DNA from: Trueperaceae bacterium
Lineage (GTDB): Bacteria > Deinococcota > Deinococci > Deinococcales > Trueperaceae
Direction of reading: 5' to 3'
Length of the DNA stretch: 64,000 nt
NCBI GenBank assembly: GCA_036381595.1
Contig: DASVCN010000020.1
Location: forward strand, 109,683 to 173,682
The notes beneath the pieces were generated by a model that worked only from the letters and a program-made list of their open reading frames with translations, did not search any database and was not told the DNA's origin. The position numbers were made by a program, and so were the translations under genes. Of the stretch, positions 31,799 through 40,740 are shown piece by piece. Numbering within the stretch: the stretch's first letter is position 1; each line of letters opens with the position of its first letter.

Positions 31799-33271
31799 TT
31801 ATCCCAGGTCGATGCTTATGGTCTTGAGGTCGCTCATCTCGCGCAGGGCATATTTTCCGCCCACCCGGCCGACTCCGCTGAACTTGCCCGACGCACCTCC
31901 GAAGGGCACATGCAGTTCCCAGTAGGTCGAGGCGTCGTTGACGTTCACGGTCCCCGTCTTGATCCCTTCGGCGAAGTAGTAGGCACGGTTTATGTCCTGG
32001 GTGAAGACGCTCGCTACGAGGCCGAAGGTGTTCCGGTTGGCGATCTCGAGCATCTCTTCGTCGCTGCTGACCCTGATCAGCGGGACGACCGGACCGAAGG
32101 TCTCCTCGAGGTTGAGTCTGCTGTCGAGGCTCACATCGCTCAAGACGGTTGGCTCGAAGAATAGGCTGCTTCCGAGGTCCCCCCTCGACCTCCCGCCGAA
32201 CATCACGCTCGCGCCCCTGTCGACGCTGTCGGCGAGGTGCTCGGCCACCTTCTGAGCCACCCCGGGGTTGTTGAGCGGCCCCATGCTGCTTTCCTTGTCG
32301 AAAGGATCTCCCAGCCGCACGTTCCTGGCCGCCTCCACAGCGCGCTCGGCGAACTCTTCGTAGATCCGGTGGCCCACGAGAACGCGCTCGGATGAGGAGC
32401 AGATCTGGCCGGCGTTGGAGAAGCTGCCGCCGCAGGTTGCCGCGATCGCCTTCTCGATGTCGGCGTCGTCCAGCACTATCACGGGACCGTTCCCGCCCAT
32501 CTCCAGAAGGCATGGCTTGCCAGCGGCGCGGCGGGCGATGTGAACACCGGTAGCGGCGCTCCCGGTGAACCCGACCGCATCGACGTCAGGATGACCGACG
32601 ATCTCGTCACCCACGACGTCTCCGGGCCCGGTGACGAGGTTGACGATGCCTTCCGGCAGACCCGCTTCCACAAGGCACTCCATCAGCTTTACGGCACAAA
32701 CGGATGTCGTTGGCGCAGGCACCCAAACTATGGCGTTGCCGGCGGCAAGCCCCGGAGCGAGATACTCGACCGGTATGTTCATCGGGAAGTTCCACGGTGT
32801 CACCACGGCATAAACCCCGCGCGGCTGATAAATGGTGAACACCCGCTTCCTAGGATCTTCCACCCTGATGGTTTCGCCCTCGAGCCACTTGACGTGCTCG
32901 GCCGCGTTCCGGAACCCCTCGATCGCTTTGCCTACCTCGAACAGGGCCTCGGACCAGAACGGCTTGCCCTGGTCCTCTGTGAGCGTCCTGGCGAGTTCCT
33001 CGCGGCGCGCTTCCATGACGTCGGCTATCGCCAGCAACATCTTCGAGCGCTCCCACACAGACATCGAAGCCAGTCGGGGTTGGGCTTTGCGCGCCTCCGC
33101 CACCGCCAGCCTGGCGTCTTCCCTGGTACCCTTAGGCAGCGTGGCTATGACTCGACCGGTTGCAGGGTTGAAGGCTTCAAACGTTTCTCCGCCCCCGCTC
33201 TCGACCCAGCGACCGCCGATGAGCATGCGCAGCCCTTCGACCGTTTTCTCCCGTTTCACATCTGTCGTCAT
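31799..33271 (-). CDS. NAD(P)-dependent aldehyde dehydrogenase
   Basis: A 490-residue ALDH-superfamily enzyme, full length. It has the cofactor-binding VTPWNFPMNIPVEYLAPGLA with catalytic Asn, the base Glu in CLLEMGGNGPVIVLDDAD, and the nucleophile in FSNAGQICSSSERVLVG (Cys). The C-terminal NDASTYWELHVPFGGASGKF is also typical. Closest in style to lactaldehyde/glycolaldehyde/succinate-semialdehyde type dehydrogenases. It overlaps the Gfo/Idh gene by 4 bp and likely oxidises an aldehyde intermediate of the sugar-acid pathway. Confidence 0.92.
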   Translation of the reverse strand: MTTDVKREKTVEGLRMLIGGRWVESGGGETFEAFNPATGRVIATLPKGTREDARLAVAEARKAQPRLASMSVWERSKMLLAIADVMEARREELARTLTEDQGKPFWSEALFEVGKAIEGFRNAAEHVKWLEGETIRVEDPRKRVFTIYQPRGVYAVVTPWNFPMNIPVEYLAPGLAAGNAIVWVPAPTTSVCAVKLMECLVEAGLPEGIVNLVTGPGDVVGDEIVGHPDVDAVGFTGSAATGVHIARRAAGKPCLLEMGGNGPVIVLDDADIEKAIAATCGGSFSNAGQICSSSERVLVGHRIYEEFAERAVEAARNVRLGDPFDKESSMGPLNNPGVAQKVAEHLADSVDRGASVMFGGRSRGDLGSSLFFEPTVLSDVSLDSRLNLEETFGPVVPLIRVSSDEEMLEIANRNTFGLVASVFTQDINRAYYFAEGIKTGTVNVNDASTYWELHVPFGGASGKFSGVGRVGGKYALREMSDLKTISIDLG

Positions 33272-34347
33272 CGCACGATCCTCTCACTCGAATTGAACTT
33301 GAAGTCCGATCCGTTCAGGGGAAGCGCTTCGCTCGTACTGGAGCGGAGCGATCGATGAAGGGCGGCACAGAGTTCCACCGCTGCCAGCGCGCTCCATCCC
33401 GTCGAAACCGGCTCCGCGTTACCAGCGAGGCAGTCGAGGAAGTGGCCTACCTCTTCGCGAAGCGCGCCTGTCACTCGTCCATGCAACCGCGGCCAGTGCC
33501 TGGTTTCCGGGATGCGCCAGCCACCTTCGTCGACACCGATCAGGTTCATGTTGCGGAAGTCGAGCGACAGCATCCCTTCCTCGCCGAACACGTCGAGTCG
33601 CACATCTCCGAAAGGTAACCACTCCGCGGGCGCCCGCTGCGGGTTCCAGGAAGTCGGCAGCGTCCACCCGCTTTCGACGGTAGCGATCGAGCCGTCGCCG
33701 TACTGGAGAACGGAAACTACCACGTCGGGAGTTCCGTAGCGTTGGGAGATTATTCCGTGAGCAGCTGTTGCCGTCACTGCGACGGGAGCATCCTCCCGCA
33801 TCCAGTTGAGGATGTCGAGGTCGTGAACTGCGAGGTAGTCGATGACGTGGGCTCTACCTTTGAACCGTTCGGCTTCTGTCCTTAGACCGTGTCTTCGCGC
33901 GAAAACGGACACCACGTTACCGATTACGCCTCCTCTGACCGCCAGCCTGAGGTTCGCATAGACCGTCTCGAACCTCAAAATGTGACCGACCATGAGCAGC
34001 GTGCCTGCCTCCTCGCATGCAGCCAGCATCTGCCTGGCGTCGCTCAGGGTGTGGGCAAGGGGCTTCTCGACGAGGACTGCCAGTCCGGCAGCTGCGGCGG
34101 CGTACACGGGTTCAGCGTGGAGGTCATCGGGGGTGGCGACTATCAGCCCGTCGAGCTCGAAGCCGGCGACGAGCTCCTCCAGAGTGTCGGCAACGCTTGC
34201 TGCGTGTTCCTCCGCGACCTTCTTTGCCGCCTGCCTGTCTCTGTCGAAGACAGCGGCTAGCTCGGCGTTCGCAGCTTGAGCCAGGGTGGCAGCATGGAGT
34301 GAACCCATGAAGCCGCAACCGACGACCCCGATTCGCAGTTGACTCAC
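33268..34347 (-). CDS. Gfo/Idh/MocA-family sugar dehydrogenase
   Basis: A 359-residue NAD(P)-dependent oxidoreductase. The Rossmann region is RIGVVGCGFMGSLHAATLAQ and the catalytic Lys lies in VEKPLAHTLSDARQM. The C-terminal alpha/beta domain includes VHDLDILNWMRED, the catalytic HDxD-type stretch. Members oxidise hydroxyls of sugars, amino sugars or inositols. GTG 34347 overlaps the IclR stop by 4 bp. The neighbouring creatininase-like and KDG/KDPG genes suggest the first oxidation of a cyclic polyol or sugar. Confidence 0.92.
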   Translation of the reverse strand: MSQLRIGVVGCGFMGSLHAATLAQAANAELAAVFDRDRQAAKKVAEEHAASVADTLEELVAGFELDGLIVATPDDLHAEPVYAAAAAGLAVLVEKPLAHTLSDARQMLAACEEAGTLLMVGHILRFETVYANLRLAVRGGVIGNVVSVFARRHGLRTEAERFKGRAHVIDYLAVHDLDILNWMREDAPVAVTATAAHGIISQRYGTPDVVVSVLQYGDGSIATVESGWTLPTSWNPQRAPAEWLPFGDVRLDVFGEEGMLSLDFRNMNLIGVDEGGWRIPETRHWPRLHGRVTGALREEVGHFLDCLAGNAEPVSTGWSALAAVELCAALHRSLRSSTSEALPLNGSDFKFNSSERIVR

Positions 34348-35120
34348 GATGGCACCGAGGTGTCAGAGCGGTGCGGGATGCTCGCCGCCTCGCCGCCACC
34401 CAGTTCTCTCGAGATCATCTGGGCGAAGTCGATCGCGACAGGAGCGAGCTCCATCTGCCGCCTCTCGTCGATGTAAATGGTCGCCCCGCTGATACTGAGG
34501 GCAGCAATGACCTTGCCACTCGAGTCCCAGATCGGGGCCGCCACGCAGCGAGTACCGGGTTCGTTCTCCTCGCGGTCGAACGCATACCCCTGCTGCCTCA
34601 CCGATTCAAGTTCTTGCAGGAGCTGCTCACGGTCGGTGATGGTTCTGGGCGTCCTGGCGGGCAGGTCCAACAGGTGGCGATCCCACTCATCTCGTGGACG
34701 ATGGGCGATGAGCACCTTCCCAAGTGCCGTCAACTGAGCCGGCGTCCTCAGACCGATGTGGGATCTCATCTGGAGTCCACGCTGACCCTCGATCTTGTCG
34801 AGATAGATGATGTGTCCGTCCGAGAGTTCCCCGAGGTGGACGGTCTCCTTCGTTCGGCGTGACAACTCCTCCAGGTGAGGCCTGGCAATCTGCAGGTAAC
34901 TGAGTTGCCGTTTGGCCTTCTCGCTCAACTCGAGCAACCTGTACCCCAGCAGGTAACGATGGTCCTGATAACGGAGGAGGCCATTGTCGACCAGCACTGC
35001 AGCCAGTCGGTGGATGGTGCTCTTGGGCAATCCGCTAGATCTGGTCAGCTTGGGCAGGGTGTCGTCGCCGTTCGCAACGAACTCGAGCAGCTGTATTCCC
35101 TTGACGAGTGCTTGACTCAC
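34344..35120 (-). CDS. IclR-family transcriptional regulator
   Basis: A 258-residue regulator starting at GTG 35120. Winged helix at residues ~5-65 (LTRSSGLPKSTIHRLAAVL), effector domain from ~80 (IYLDKIEGQRGLQMRSHIGL, ALSISGATIYID). It is divergent from the sugar importer operon and first in the minus-strand operon. An inverted repeat between the two divergent promoters is a candidate operator. IclR proteins commonly control KDG and uronate pathways (KdgR). Confidence 0.93.
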   Translation of the reverse strand: MSQALVKGIQLLEFVANGDDTLPKLTRSSGLPKSTIHRLAAVLVDNGLLRYQDHRYLLGYRLLELSEKAKRQLSYLQIARPHLEELSRRTKETVHLGELSDGHIIYLDKIEGQRGLQMRSHIGLRTPAQLTALGKVLIAHRPRDEWDRHLLDLPARTPRTITDREQLLQELESVRQQGYAFDREENEPGTRCVAAPIWDSSGKVIAALSISGATIYIDERRQMELAPVAIDFAQMISRELGGGEAASIPHRSDTSVPS

Positions 35121-35145
35121 TTTCCACCTTCTTCGTCTATCTGCT

Positions 35146-35204
35146 GTCCCACCTGCTGGGACGCTGTCCTCTATGTTGACACGCCTCTGGGGGCACTCTA
35201 TACT
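35146..35204 (+). promoter_or_regulatory. Strong promoter of the sugar-importer/KDG operon with upstream inverted repeat
   Basis: TTGACA (35176-35181) and TATACT (35199-35204) are separated by exactly 17 bp, near-consensus sigma70. Upstream, GTCCCA-N5-TGGGAC (35146-35162) is a perfect inverted repeat, 13 bp from the -35 box and 26 bp from the divergent IclR start. It could be the IclR site, acting as activator upstream of -35 and repressor for its own gene. The leader to the first codon is about 165 nt. Confidence 0.75.
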
Positions 35205-35378
35205 CGCGACACAAGTAACGCAACGTGCTTCGCCCGCTCGACGTGGCCAGAGCGCGCGGGACGCAGTCCGGCCGCCGGCTGCTCGACACCCCTGTCACGG
35301 AGGTTCTCGCCTGTCACAACATGGGTCTTCTGCTAACAGTTCGCCGTGTCCGATATTTTCCAACTCGAGGAGGATTCA

Positions 35379-36656
35379 ATGAAAGCTACGCAGAGGCATT
35401 CGAGAAGTTTGGTAATGGTGCTGGTCCTGGCGCTTCTCTCGATCGGGTTCGCCCAAACCGACATCAACTTCGCCGTCTGGAACTACTCTCTCGACACTGT
35501 GCAGGACAACATAGCGAAGTTCGAGGAGGCGCACCCCGACATCGATGTCTCCCTCAGCGACTACACCTGGCCCGACTTCCACGACACCATGGTCCTGCGT
35601 TTCCGCGGGGGGAATGCGCCGGATGTGCTGTACGTCGGACAGGATTGGCTGCCTGCCTGGGCGTCGGCTGGTTGGCTCACCCCGCTGTCCGAAGCTTGTC
35701 CAGACCTGACCAAGTACAACCAGGACGCCGCCGACTACGCGGTGAGCGACATGACTTACCAGGACCAGGTGTACGGTCTCCCCTACTACGCAGACACCAT
35801 CAGCTTCCTCTACAACGCCCAAGTTCTCGAAGAGCACGACATCCCCGTTCCCGAGACGTGGGAAGACGTTCTCCAGGCCAGCCTGCAACTCAAGGAGGCG
35901 GGCATGGAGAAGCCGTTCGTCTACGAATACAACCAGGAACTGCCGAATTTCTACGACGCATTCGTGGCCCAGGTTTACGGCCGCGGCGGCGACATGTTCG
36001 ACGAAGACCTGAACCCGCTCTTCGACGATCCTGAGAGCAATGCATTCAAGCATCTGCAGTGGCTGCAGGAGGCAAACACCGAACACGGAATCGTTCAGTT
36101 GGTCCCTCACGAGACCGATGTGATCAGGACGATGAACACCGGAGAGCACGCCTTCACCGTCGTCTACAACTACGTGCTGGCAGCGATGAACGAAGAAGCG
36201 ACTCAGCCTCTCGCCGGAGATTTCGCTCTCGCCCTCATGCCGGGCGAGGCACATCAGACTCTCGGCTTCGCCAAGTTTTACTCGATCTCGAGTGCAGCCG
36301 CGAGCGATCCCGAGAAACGGGAAGCCGCCTGCGAGTTCATCGAATACATGGGCGGGGGTGACTACCAGGTCGCTACCCGTTGGGCCGCCGAGAAGGGCCT
36401 CGGGTTCGCTCAGCTGCCGCTGTTCGAAGACCCTGCGGTGATCGACAGTTGGAACGACTGGGTCGATATGGACGTGTTGAGGCAACAGGTGGCTACCGCC
36501 AGGAGTGGCACCTGGACCGAGTGGACCTCGATCTGGAGCGCCTACTTCCGCCCGCTCCTGGCACAGGCGATGGCGGGGCAGATGAGCGTCGAGGAAGCGA
36601 TGAACCTCGGCGCGGAGAAGTGGCTAGAGTACCGCGAGATGGTACGCGGCGGCTAG
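35379..36656 (+). CDS. Sugar ABC transporter substrate-binding protein (SBP_bac_1)
   Basis: A 425-residue exported binding protein. GAGGAGG before ATG 35379 fixes the start over GTG 35346. Signal peptide SRSLVMVLVLALLSIGFAQ; mature start TDINFAVWNYSLDTVQDNIA. Landmarks are DVLYVGQDWLPAWASAGWL and YGLPYYADTISFLYNAQVL. It is first in an operon with two permeases, RidA, KDPG aldolase and KDG kinase, so the ligand is probably a sugar or sugar acid (or cyclitol) degraded through 2-keto-3-deoxygluconate. Confidence 0.93.
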   Translation: MKATQRHSRSLVMVLVLALLSIGFAQTDINFAVWNYSLDTVQDNIAKFEEAHPDIDVSLSDYTWPDFHDTMVLRFRGGNAPDVLYVGQDWLPAWASAGWLTPLSEACPDLTKYNQDAADYAVSDMTYQDQVYGLPYYADTISFLYNAQVLEEHDIPVPETWEDVLQASLQLKEAGMEKPFVYEYNQELPNFYDAFVAQVYGRGGDMFDEDLNPLFDDPESNAFKHLQWLQEANTEHGIVQLVPHETDVIRTMNTGEHAFTVVYNYVLAAMNEEATQPLAGDFALALMPGEAHQTLGFAKFYSISSAAASDPEKREAACEFIEYMGGGDYQVATRWAAEKGLGFAQLPLFEDPAVIDSWNDWVDMDVLRQQVATARSGTWTEWTSIWSAYFRPLLAQAMAGQMSVEEAMNLGAEKWLEYREMVRGG

Positions 36657-36677
36657 CCGAAACAGTCGCGACCAGGT

Positions 36678-36707
36678 GGGGTTCGGCCATCGGCACGGCC
36701 GGACCCC
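36678..36707 (+). promoter_or_regulatory. Intercistronic hairpin between binding protein and permease genes
   Basis: GGGGTTCGGCC (36678-36688) pairs with GGCCGGACCCC (36697-36707), an 11-bp stem with one G-U pair and an 8-base loop. It lies between the binding-protein stop and the permease ATG at 36724. Its presence argues against the alternative permease start at GTG 36676, which would place the hairpin inside the coding region. Confidence 0.7.
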
Positions 36708-36723
36708 GCTTGCCGCAGCCGAC

Positions 36724-37614
36724 ATGACCTATCGCCGATCCCTTCCTGCCTATATCTGGGTTTTGCCGGTCCTGGTGCCGGTGTTTCTCTTCACTCTCTA
36801 CCCGGTAGCTCACGCGCTCTGGAAAAGCCTTCACCGGTCGCAGCTGCTGCTACCCGGAGAGCCGTTCGTGGGCCTGGCCAACTACGCCGACGTCCTGAGC
36901 GAACCCACCATCTGGACCTCACTGCAGAACACCCTCACCTTCACGCTGATCGCCGCCCCGGTGACGGTGGCATTGGGCCTGGGCGTGGCATATCTTCTGT
37001 TGGCCGATTACCCGGGACGCATCTACGTCCGTTCCGTCGTACTGCTCCCGTGGGCTCTTCCGGGCGCCATTACGGCCGTCATGTGGACCTGGGTCTTCCA
37101 CCCTTCGTGGGGGCTAATCAACCATGGGCTGCGACTGGCCGGCCTCATCGACAGCAATATCCAGTGGCTTACGGAACCGGCCCTCGCCAAGGTGGCCGTG
37201 ACAGTCGCGCACATCTGGGCCCAATTCCCGTTCGCGGCCGTCCTCATGCTGGCGGCCCTCTCGTCGATCGACGCGACGCTCTACTCGGCGGCCAAGGTAG
37301 ACGGGGCCAACACCTGGGAGCGCTTTCGCTTCGTCACCCTCCCCCAGATAAGCACCATGATCGCGGTACTGTTGGTCTACGAAACCTTGATCGCGGTCAC
37401 CAGCTACGACGTGACCTACGCGATGACCGGGGGCGGCCCCGGAAATGCGACCACACTACTCTCCTTCCAGATCTGGAAGCAGAGCTTCAGCATGCTGAAC
37501 TTCGGTAATGGCGCGGCCCTGGCCTTCCTCACGGCACTGCTTTCACTGGTCTTCATAGGCCTTATCCTGTGGGCCATCCCGGCCGAACTGTTCAGAGCGG
37601 ATGACGAGAAGTGA
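36724..37614 (+). CDS. Carbohydrate ABC transporter permease (MalF-like)
   Basis: A 296-residue permease. I start it at ATG 36724 (MTYRRSLPAYIWVLPVLVPV); GTG 36676 is possible but would include the hairpin. Six membrane segments and the MalF-class loop SIDATLYSAAKVDGANTWER with MTGGGPGNATTLLSFQIWKQ are visible. It overlaps the next permease gene by 4 bp. Confidence 0.92.
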   Translation: MTYRRSLPAYIWVLPVLVPVFLFTLYPVAHALWKSLHRSQLLLPGEPFVGLANYADVLSEPTIWTSLQNTLTFTLIAAPVTVALGLGVAYLLLADYPGRIYVRSVVLLPWALPGAITAVMWTWVFHPSWGLINHGLRLAGLIDSNIQWLTEPALAKVAVTVAHIWAQFPFAAVLMLAALSSIDATLYSAAKVDGANTWERFRFVTLPQISTMIAVLLVYETLIAVTSYDVTYAMTGGGPGNATTLLSFQIWKQSFSMLNFGNGAALAFLTALLSLVFIGLILWAIPAELFRADDEK

Positions 37615-38504
37615 GCAGGAACAGAGTCCTCTCCCGAACGATGCTGCTGGTCGGTGCGCTGCTCGTGTTCCTGTTCAGCGCTGGTCCTGTGATACTCAGC
37701 TTCATAGGAAGCATCGTGCCGGACCAGGCGATCTTCTCCTATCCCCCAAACTGGTTCGAGTTCGGGATCAACTTCGACAACTACCGCTACATATTTACCG
37801 GCCAGCTCCCGGAGGTGTACCAAGCGGAGGGTGCCAGCCGCAGCATGATCTCGGACGCAGCGAGACAGGTTCCCCGCGCGCTGCTCAACAGCATGATCGT
37901 CTCCGGAACCGTTGCCCTGATAAATCTGGTCCTTGGCGGGCCAGCCGCCTACGCCTACGCCCGCCTGCGATTCCGCGGTCGCCGTCTGACTTTCATGGGG
38001 CTGATCATGGCACCGCTCGTACCGGCTGTGGCGCTGATCGTGCCCTACTACCTGCTGGTGCAACAGTTCGGGCTGCTTGGCACCAAACTGTCGATGGTAC
38101 TCATCCACTCGATCATGACGCTACCCTTCACCACGTTGATCCTGTCGGTGTTCTTCGGTCGCATCCCCGACGAGCTGGAGGATGCGGCGAAGGTTGACGG
38201 CTGCACGCCGTTCCAGGCGTTCATCCGCATCTTCGTACCGCTCATCAGACCTAGTCTTCTCGCCACCGGTCTCTTCGCGTTCATGCTCTCCTACGCCGAG
38301 TTCATGTTCGCTCACGCATTGGGCGGCAGTGCCGACAGCCGCCTCCTTCCGGTCGTCATGACGGCACTCGCTCGCAATACCGATGTTTCCTGGGGCCTCC
38401 TGAACGCCTCGATCTTCATAGCCGTAGTTCCTTCCCTGTTACTGGTCATAGTAGTGTGGCGCTTCGTGGTCGAGGGGCTGCTGGCAGGGAGCGTCAAGGG
38501 GTAG
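37611..38504 (+). CDS. Carbohydrate ABC transporter permease (MalG-like)
   Basis: A 297-residue MalG-class permease beginning at GTG 37611. It contains the usual FDNYRYIFTG region, six membrane segments, the EAA loop DELEDAAKVDGCTPFQAFIR and the C-terminal ending VEGLLAGSVKG. It completes the membrane part of the importer; the ATPase is not encoded locally. Confidence 0.92.
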   Translation: MSRNRVLSRTMLLVGALLVFLFSAGPVILSFIGSIVPDQAIFSYPPNWFEFGINFDNYRYIFTGQLPEVYQAEGASRSMISDAARQVPRALLNSMIVSGTVALINLVLGGPAAYAYARLRFRGRRLTFMGLIMAPLVPAVALIVPYYLLVQQFGLLGTKLSMVLIHSIMTLPFTTLILSVFFGRIPDELEDAAKVDGCTPFQAFIRIFVPLIRPSLLATGLFAFMLSYAEFMFAHALGGSADSRLLPVVMTALARNTDVSWGLLNASIFIAVVPSLLLVIVVWRFVVEGLLAGSVKG

Positions 38505-38531
38505 CAAGGAAATGACAAGCAGAGGTACTAG

Positions 38532-38996
38532 ATGACAGCCGAGAAGAGAGTCGTTGAACTTGGATTGCAACTTCCGTCGCCGCCGGCCCCGGTAGCGTCC
38601 TATCTACCGGCCGTCCGATCCGGCCAGCTGCTGTTCGTGAGCGGGCAGGGTCCTACGAAGGACGGGGTACCGGTGTATCGCGGCAAGGTCGGCGGCGAGC
38701 TTTCGGAAGATGAGGGACGCGACGCCGCCCGCCTCTGCGCGATCAACCTGCTGGCTGTGCTGCGGAGCGAACTGGGGTCGCTGGATGAGGTAACGAGGAT
38801 GGTGAAACTCCTCGTTCTGGTGGCCAGCGAGAATGGGTTCGACCGCCAGCCGTTCGTGGCCAACGCCGCCTCCGACCTGCTGGCGGAAGTGTTCGGTCCA
38901 GCTGGGCGGCATGCGAGGAGTGCAGTGGGTACCAACCAGCTGCCTTTCGACATACCGGTCGAGATCGAGTTGATAGCCGAGGTCGGTTCGAGATGA
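38532..38996 (+). CDS. RidA-family protein
   Basis: A 154-residue YjgF/YER057c/UK114-fold protein of the longer subgroup. The core is GQLLFVSGQGPTKDGVPVYR, then AINLLAVLRSELGSLDEVTR, ending GRHARSAVGTNQLPFDIPVE with the Arg that binds carboxylates in active members. RidA proteins hydrolyse enamine/imine intermediates; some subgroups act in specific catabolic pathways. It overlaps the KDPG aldolase gene by 4 bp. Confidence 0.88.
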   Translation: MTAEKRVVELGLQLPSPPAPVASYLPAVRSGQLLFVSGQGPTKDGVPVYRGKVGGELSEDEGRDAARLCAINLLAVLRSELGSLDEVTRMVKLLVLVASENGFDRQPFVANAASDLLAEVFGPAGRHARSAVGTNQLPFDIPVEIELIAEVGSR

Positions 38997-39634
38997 GCAG
39001 TCCCGACTTCAAGGACGCGTTACGGCGGAGCAGGGTGATCGCGATCGTCCGCGGCGACTTCGAAGTGGCGCAGTACTTGACCATCGCCCAGGTTCTGTTC
39101 GAGGCCGGCATACCGGCGGTCGAACTCACTATCGAGAAGCCCAATGCGCTCGAAGCGATCGCCAGACTCTCCCGCGAGGGTCCTGATGATCTCTGGATCG
39201 GAGCCGGCACGGTCCGCACCGGCGAGAGCGCGCGCAAGGCTCTGGAGGTCGGCGCCCGCTACCTGATCTCTCCGGGCTTCGTCCGTGACGTCGCCGAGGT
39301 CGCCCTCGCCGCCTCCGTCCCCTACCTCCCCGGAGTCTTGACCCCCAGCGAGGTCGAAACGGCCGTGGCAGCAGGACTCCGGACGGTGAAACTGTTCCCG
39401 GCCAAACCGCTCGGACCGGCATACCTGGAAGCACTGAAGGCTCCCCTGGCCGATGTCGAATTCGTACCCACGGGCGGGATCCAACCGGCCGACGCTCGAC
39501 AGTTCATCGAAGCCGGCGCCCTGGCGGTGGGCCTGGGCAGCTCACTCACGGGAGTGAATGCCGATAGGGTCGAGATCGAGGAACGGGCGGGTCGCCTACT
39601 CGAGAGTCTCAGGTCGGGAGCCGCGAGTGCCTGA
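38993..39634 (+). CDS. eda: 2-Dehydro-3-deoxy-phosphogluconate aldolase
   Basis: A 213-residue class I aldolase splitting KDPG into pyruvate and glyceraldehyde 3-phosphate. The barrel motifs are VELTIEKPNALEAIARL, IGAGTVRTGESARKALE, the Schiff-base Lys in TVKLFPAKPLGPAYLEALKA and VPTGGIQPADARQFIEAGA. Length matches the family. With the adjacent KDG kinase (8-bp overlap) it forms the lower part of an Entner-Doudoroff-like sugar-acid route. Confidence 0.93.
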   Translation: MSSPDFKDALRRSRVIAIVRGDFEVAQYLTIAQVLFEAGIPAVELTIEKPNALEAIARLSREGPDDLWIGAGTVRTGESARKALEVGARYLISPGFVRDVAEVALAASVPYLPGVLTPSEVETAVAAGLRTVKLFPAKPLGPAYLEALKAPLADVEFVPTGGIQPADARQFIEAGALAVGLGSSLTGVNADRVEIEERAGRLLESLRSGAASA

Positions 39635-40619
39635 GGTAGCAGGCAGAGAACCCCGATTCGACGTGACTTCGATCGGCGAATCGATGCTCAGGCTCTCGGT
39701 GGGTATCGGTCACCGTATCGCTTCTGCGGGCTCCTTCGACGCGCATGTCGCCGGGGCAGAATCCAATGTCTGCGCCGCGCTGGCGGGACTGGGTCGCAAG
39801 ACCGGTTGGGTATCCCGGCTGCCCAAGAATCCGTTGGGTGAACTGGTCCTCGCCAGAGCACGCAGTTGGGGAATCGACACCGAGCAGGTGGTCATGGCGC
39901 CCAACGGCAGGCTGGGGACCTATTTCGTTGAGTTGGCTGCTCCTCCTATGCCCGCCCGGGTGACTTATGACCGGGCAGGCAGTGCTTTCAGCGAACTGAC
40001 CCCCGATGAGGTCGACTGGGAGTACCTGCTCGACACACGCCTCCTGCACCTCACCGGCATCACCCCGGCCCTGGGCGGCGCGCTGCCATCGTTGATAACA
40101 GACGCGGTTGCGCGCGCGAAGGAACGGGGCATACTGGTAAGCCTCGACGTGAACTACCGCGCCCAGCTGTGGGCAGAGGAGGAGGCGGCGAGATACCTGA
40201 GGCCTCTGCTCGAGGAGATCGACCTGCTCTTCTGCAGCAGTAACGACGCTATACGCGTTTTCGGGCTGGAAGCCGGTGATTCCGCTCAACTCCTCACCGG
40301 GCTCAGGGCGATGACCAGCGCAAGGCACGTCGTAGTAACGCAAGACAGCGAGGGCGCGATCGCCTGGAGCGACGGGCGTCTGTTGCATCAACCTGCCCTT
40401 CCAGTCACGATCGTTGATCGGATCGGGGCAGGCGATGCCCTTTCTGCAGGCGTGATCGACGGGGTGCTGGCTGGGGACGCCCAGGGAGGTCTTGCGAACG
40501 GGGTGGCGTTGGCGGCGGTAGCACTTTCTCAGCATGGGGACGTGGTCTCGGTAGGGCGGGATGAGTTGGCAATAGTCACCGCCTTCGCCAACATCCGAGG
40601 AACCAGCGTGCTCCGATAA
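39627..40619 (+). CDS. kdgK: 2-Keto-3-deoxygluconate kinase (PfkB family)
   Basis: A 330-residue ribokinase-fold enzyme, starting at GTG 39627 inside the end of the aldolase gene. The N-terminal SIGESMLRLSVGIGHR and GAESNVCAALAGLGRKTGWV, and the C-terminal catalytic signature VDRIGAGDALSAG (Asp base), are complete. Coupling to KDPG aldolase supports KDG as substrate rather than fructose or ribose. It is the last gene of the importer operon. Confidence 0.88.
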   Translation: MPEVAGREPRFDVTSIGESMLRLSVGIGHRIASAGSFDAHVAGAESNVCAALAGLGRKTGWVSRLPKNPLGELVLARARSWGIDTEQVVMAPNGRLGTYFVELAAPPMPARVTYDRAGSAFSELTPDEVDWEYLLDTRLLHLTGITPALGGALPSLITDAVARAKERGILVSLDVNYRAQLWAEEEAARYLRPLLEEIDLLFCSSNDAIRVFGLEAGDSAQLLTGLRAMTSARHVVVTQDSEGAIAWSDGRLLHQPALPVTIVDRIGAGDALSAGVIDGVLAGDAQGGLANGVALAAVALSQHGDVVSVGRDELAIVTAFANIRGTSVLR

Positions 40620-40654
40620 CGGCCAGCCTCTCTGCCACCGGTGGTACTGGCCGT
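40619..40654. terminator. Bidirectional hairpin between convergent genes
   Basis: ACGGCCAG (40619-40626) pairs with CTGGCCGT (40647-40654) around a loop that itself contains the palindrome CCACCGGTGG. It lies directly after the kdgK stop and before the 3' end of the convergent aldo/keto reductase gene. There is no long U-tract, so efficiency is uncertain. Confidence 0.5.
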
Positions 40655-40740
40655 CCCGACCTGCTCAGATGCGATCACGCTTTGATGCGGTCACTCTTCG
40701 TCCCGAGAGCCCGACCCGCTTCTGTGAGACCCTGCGGTAT

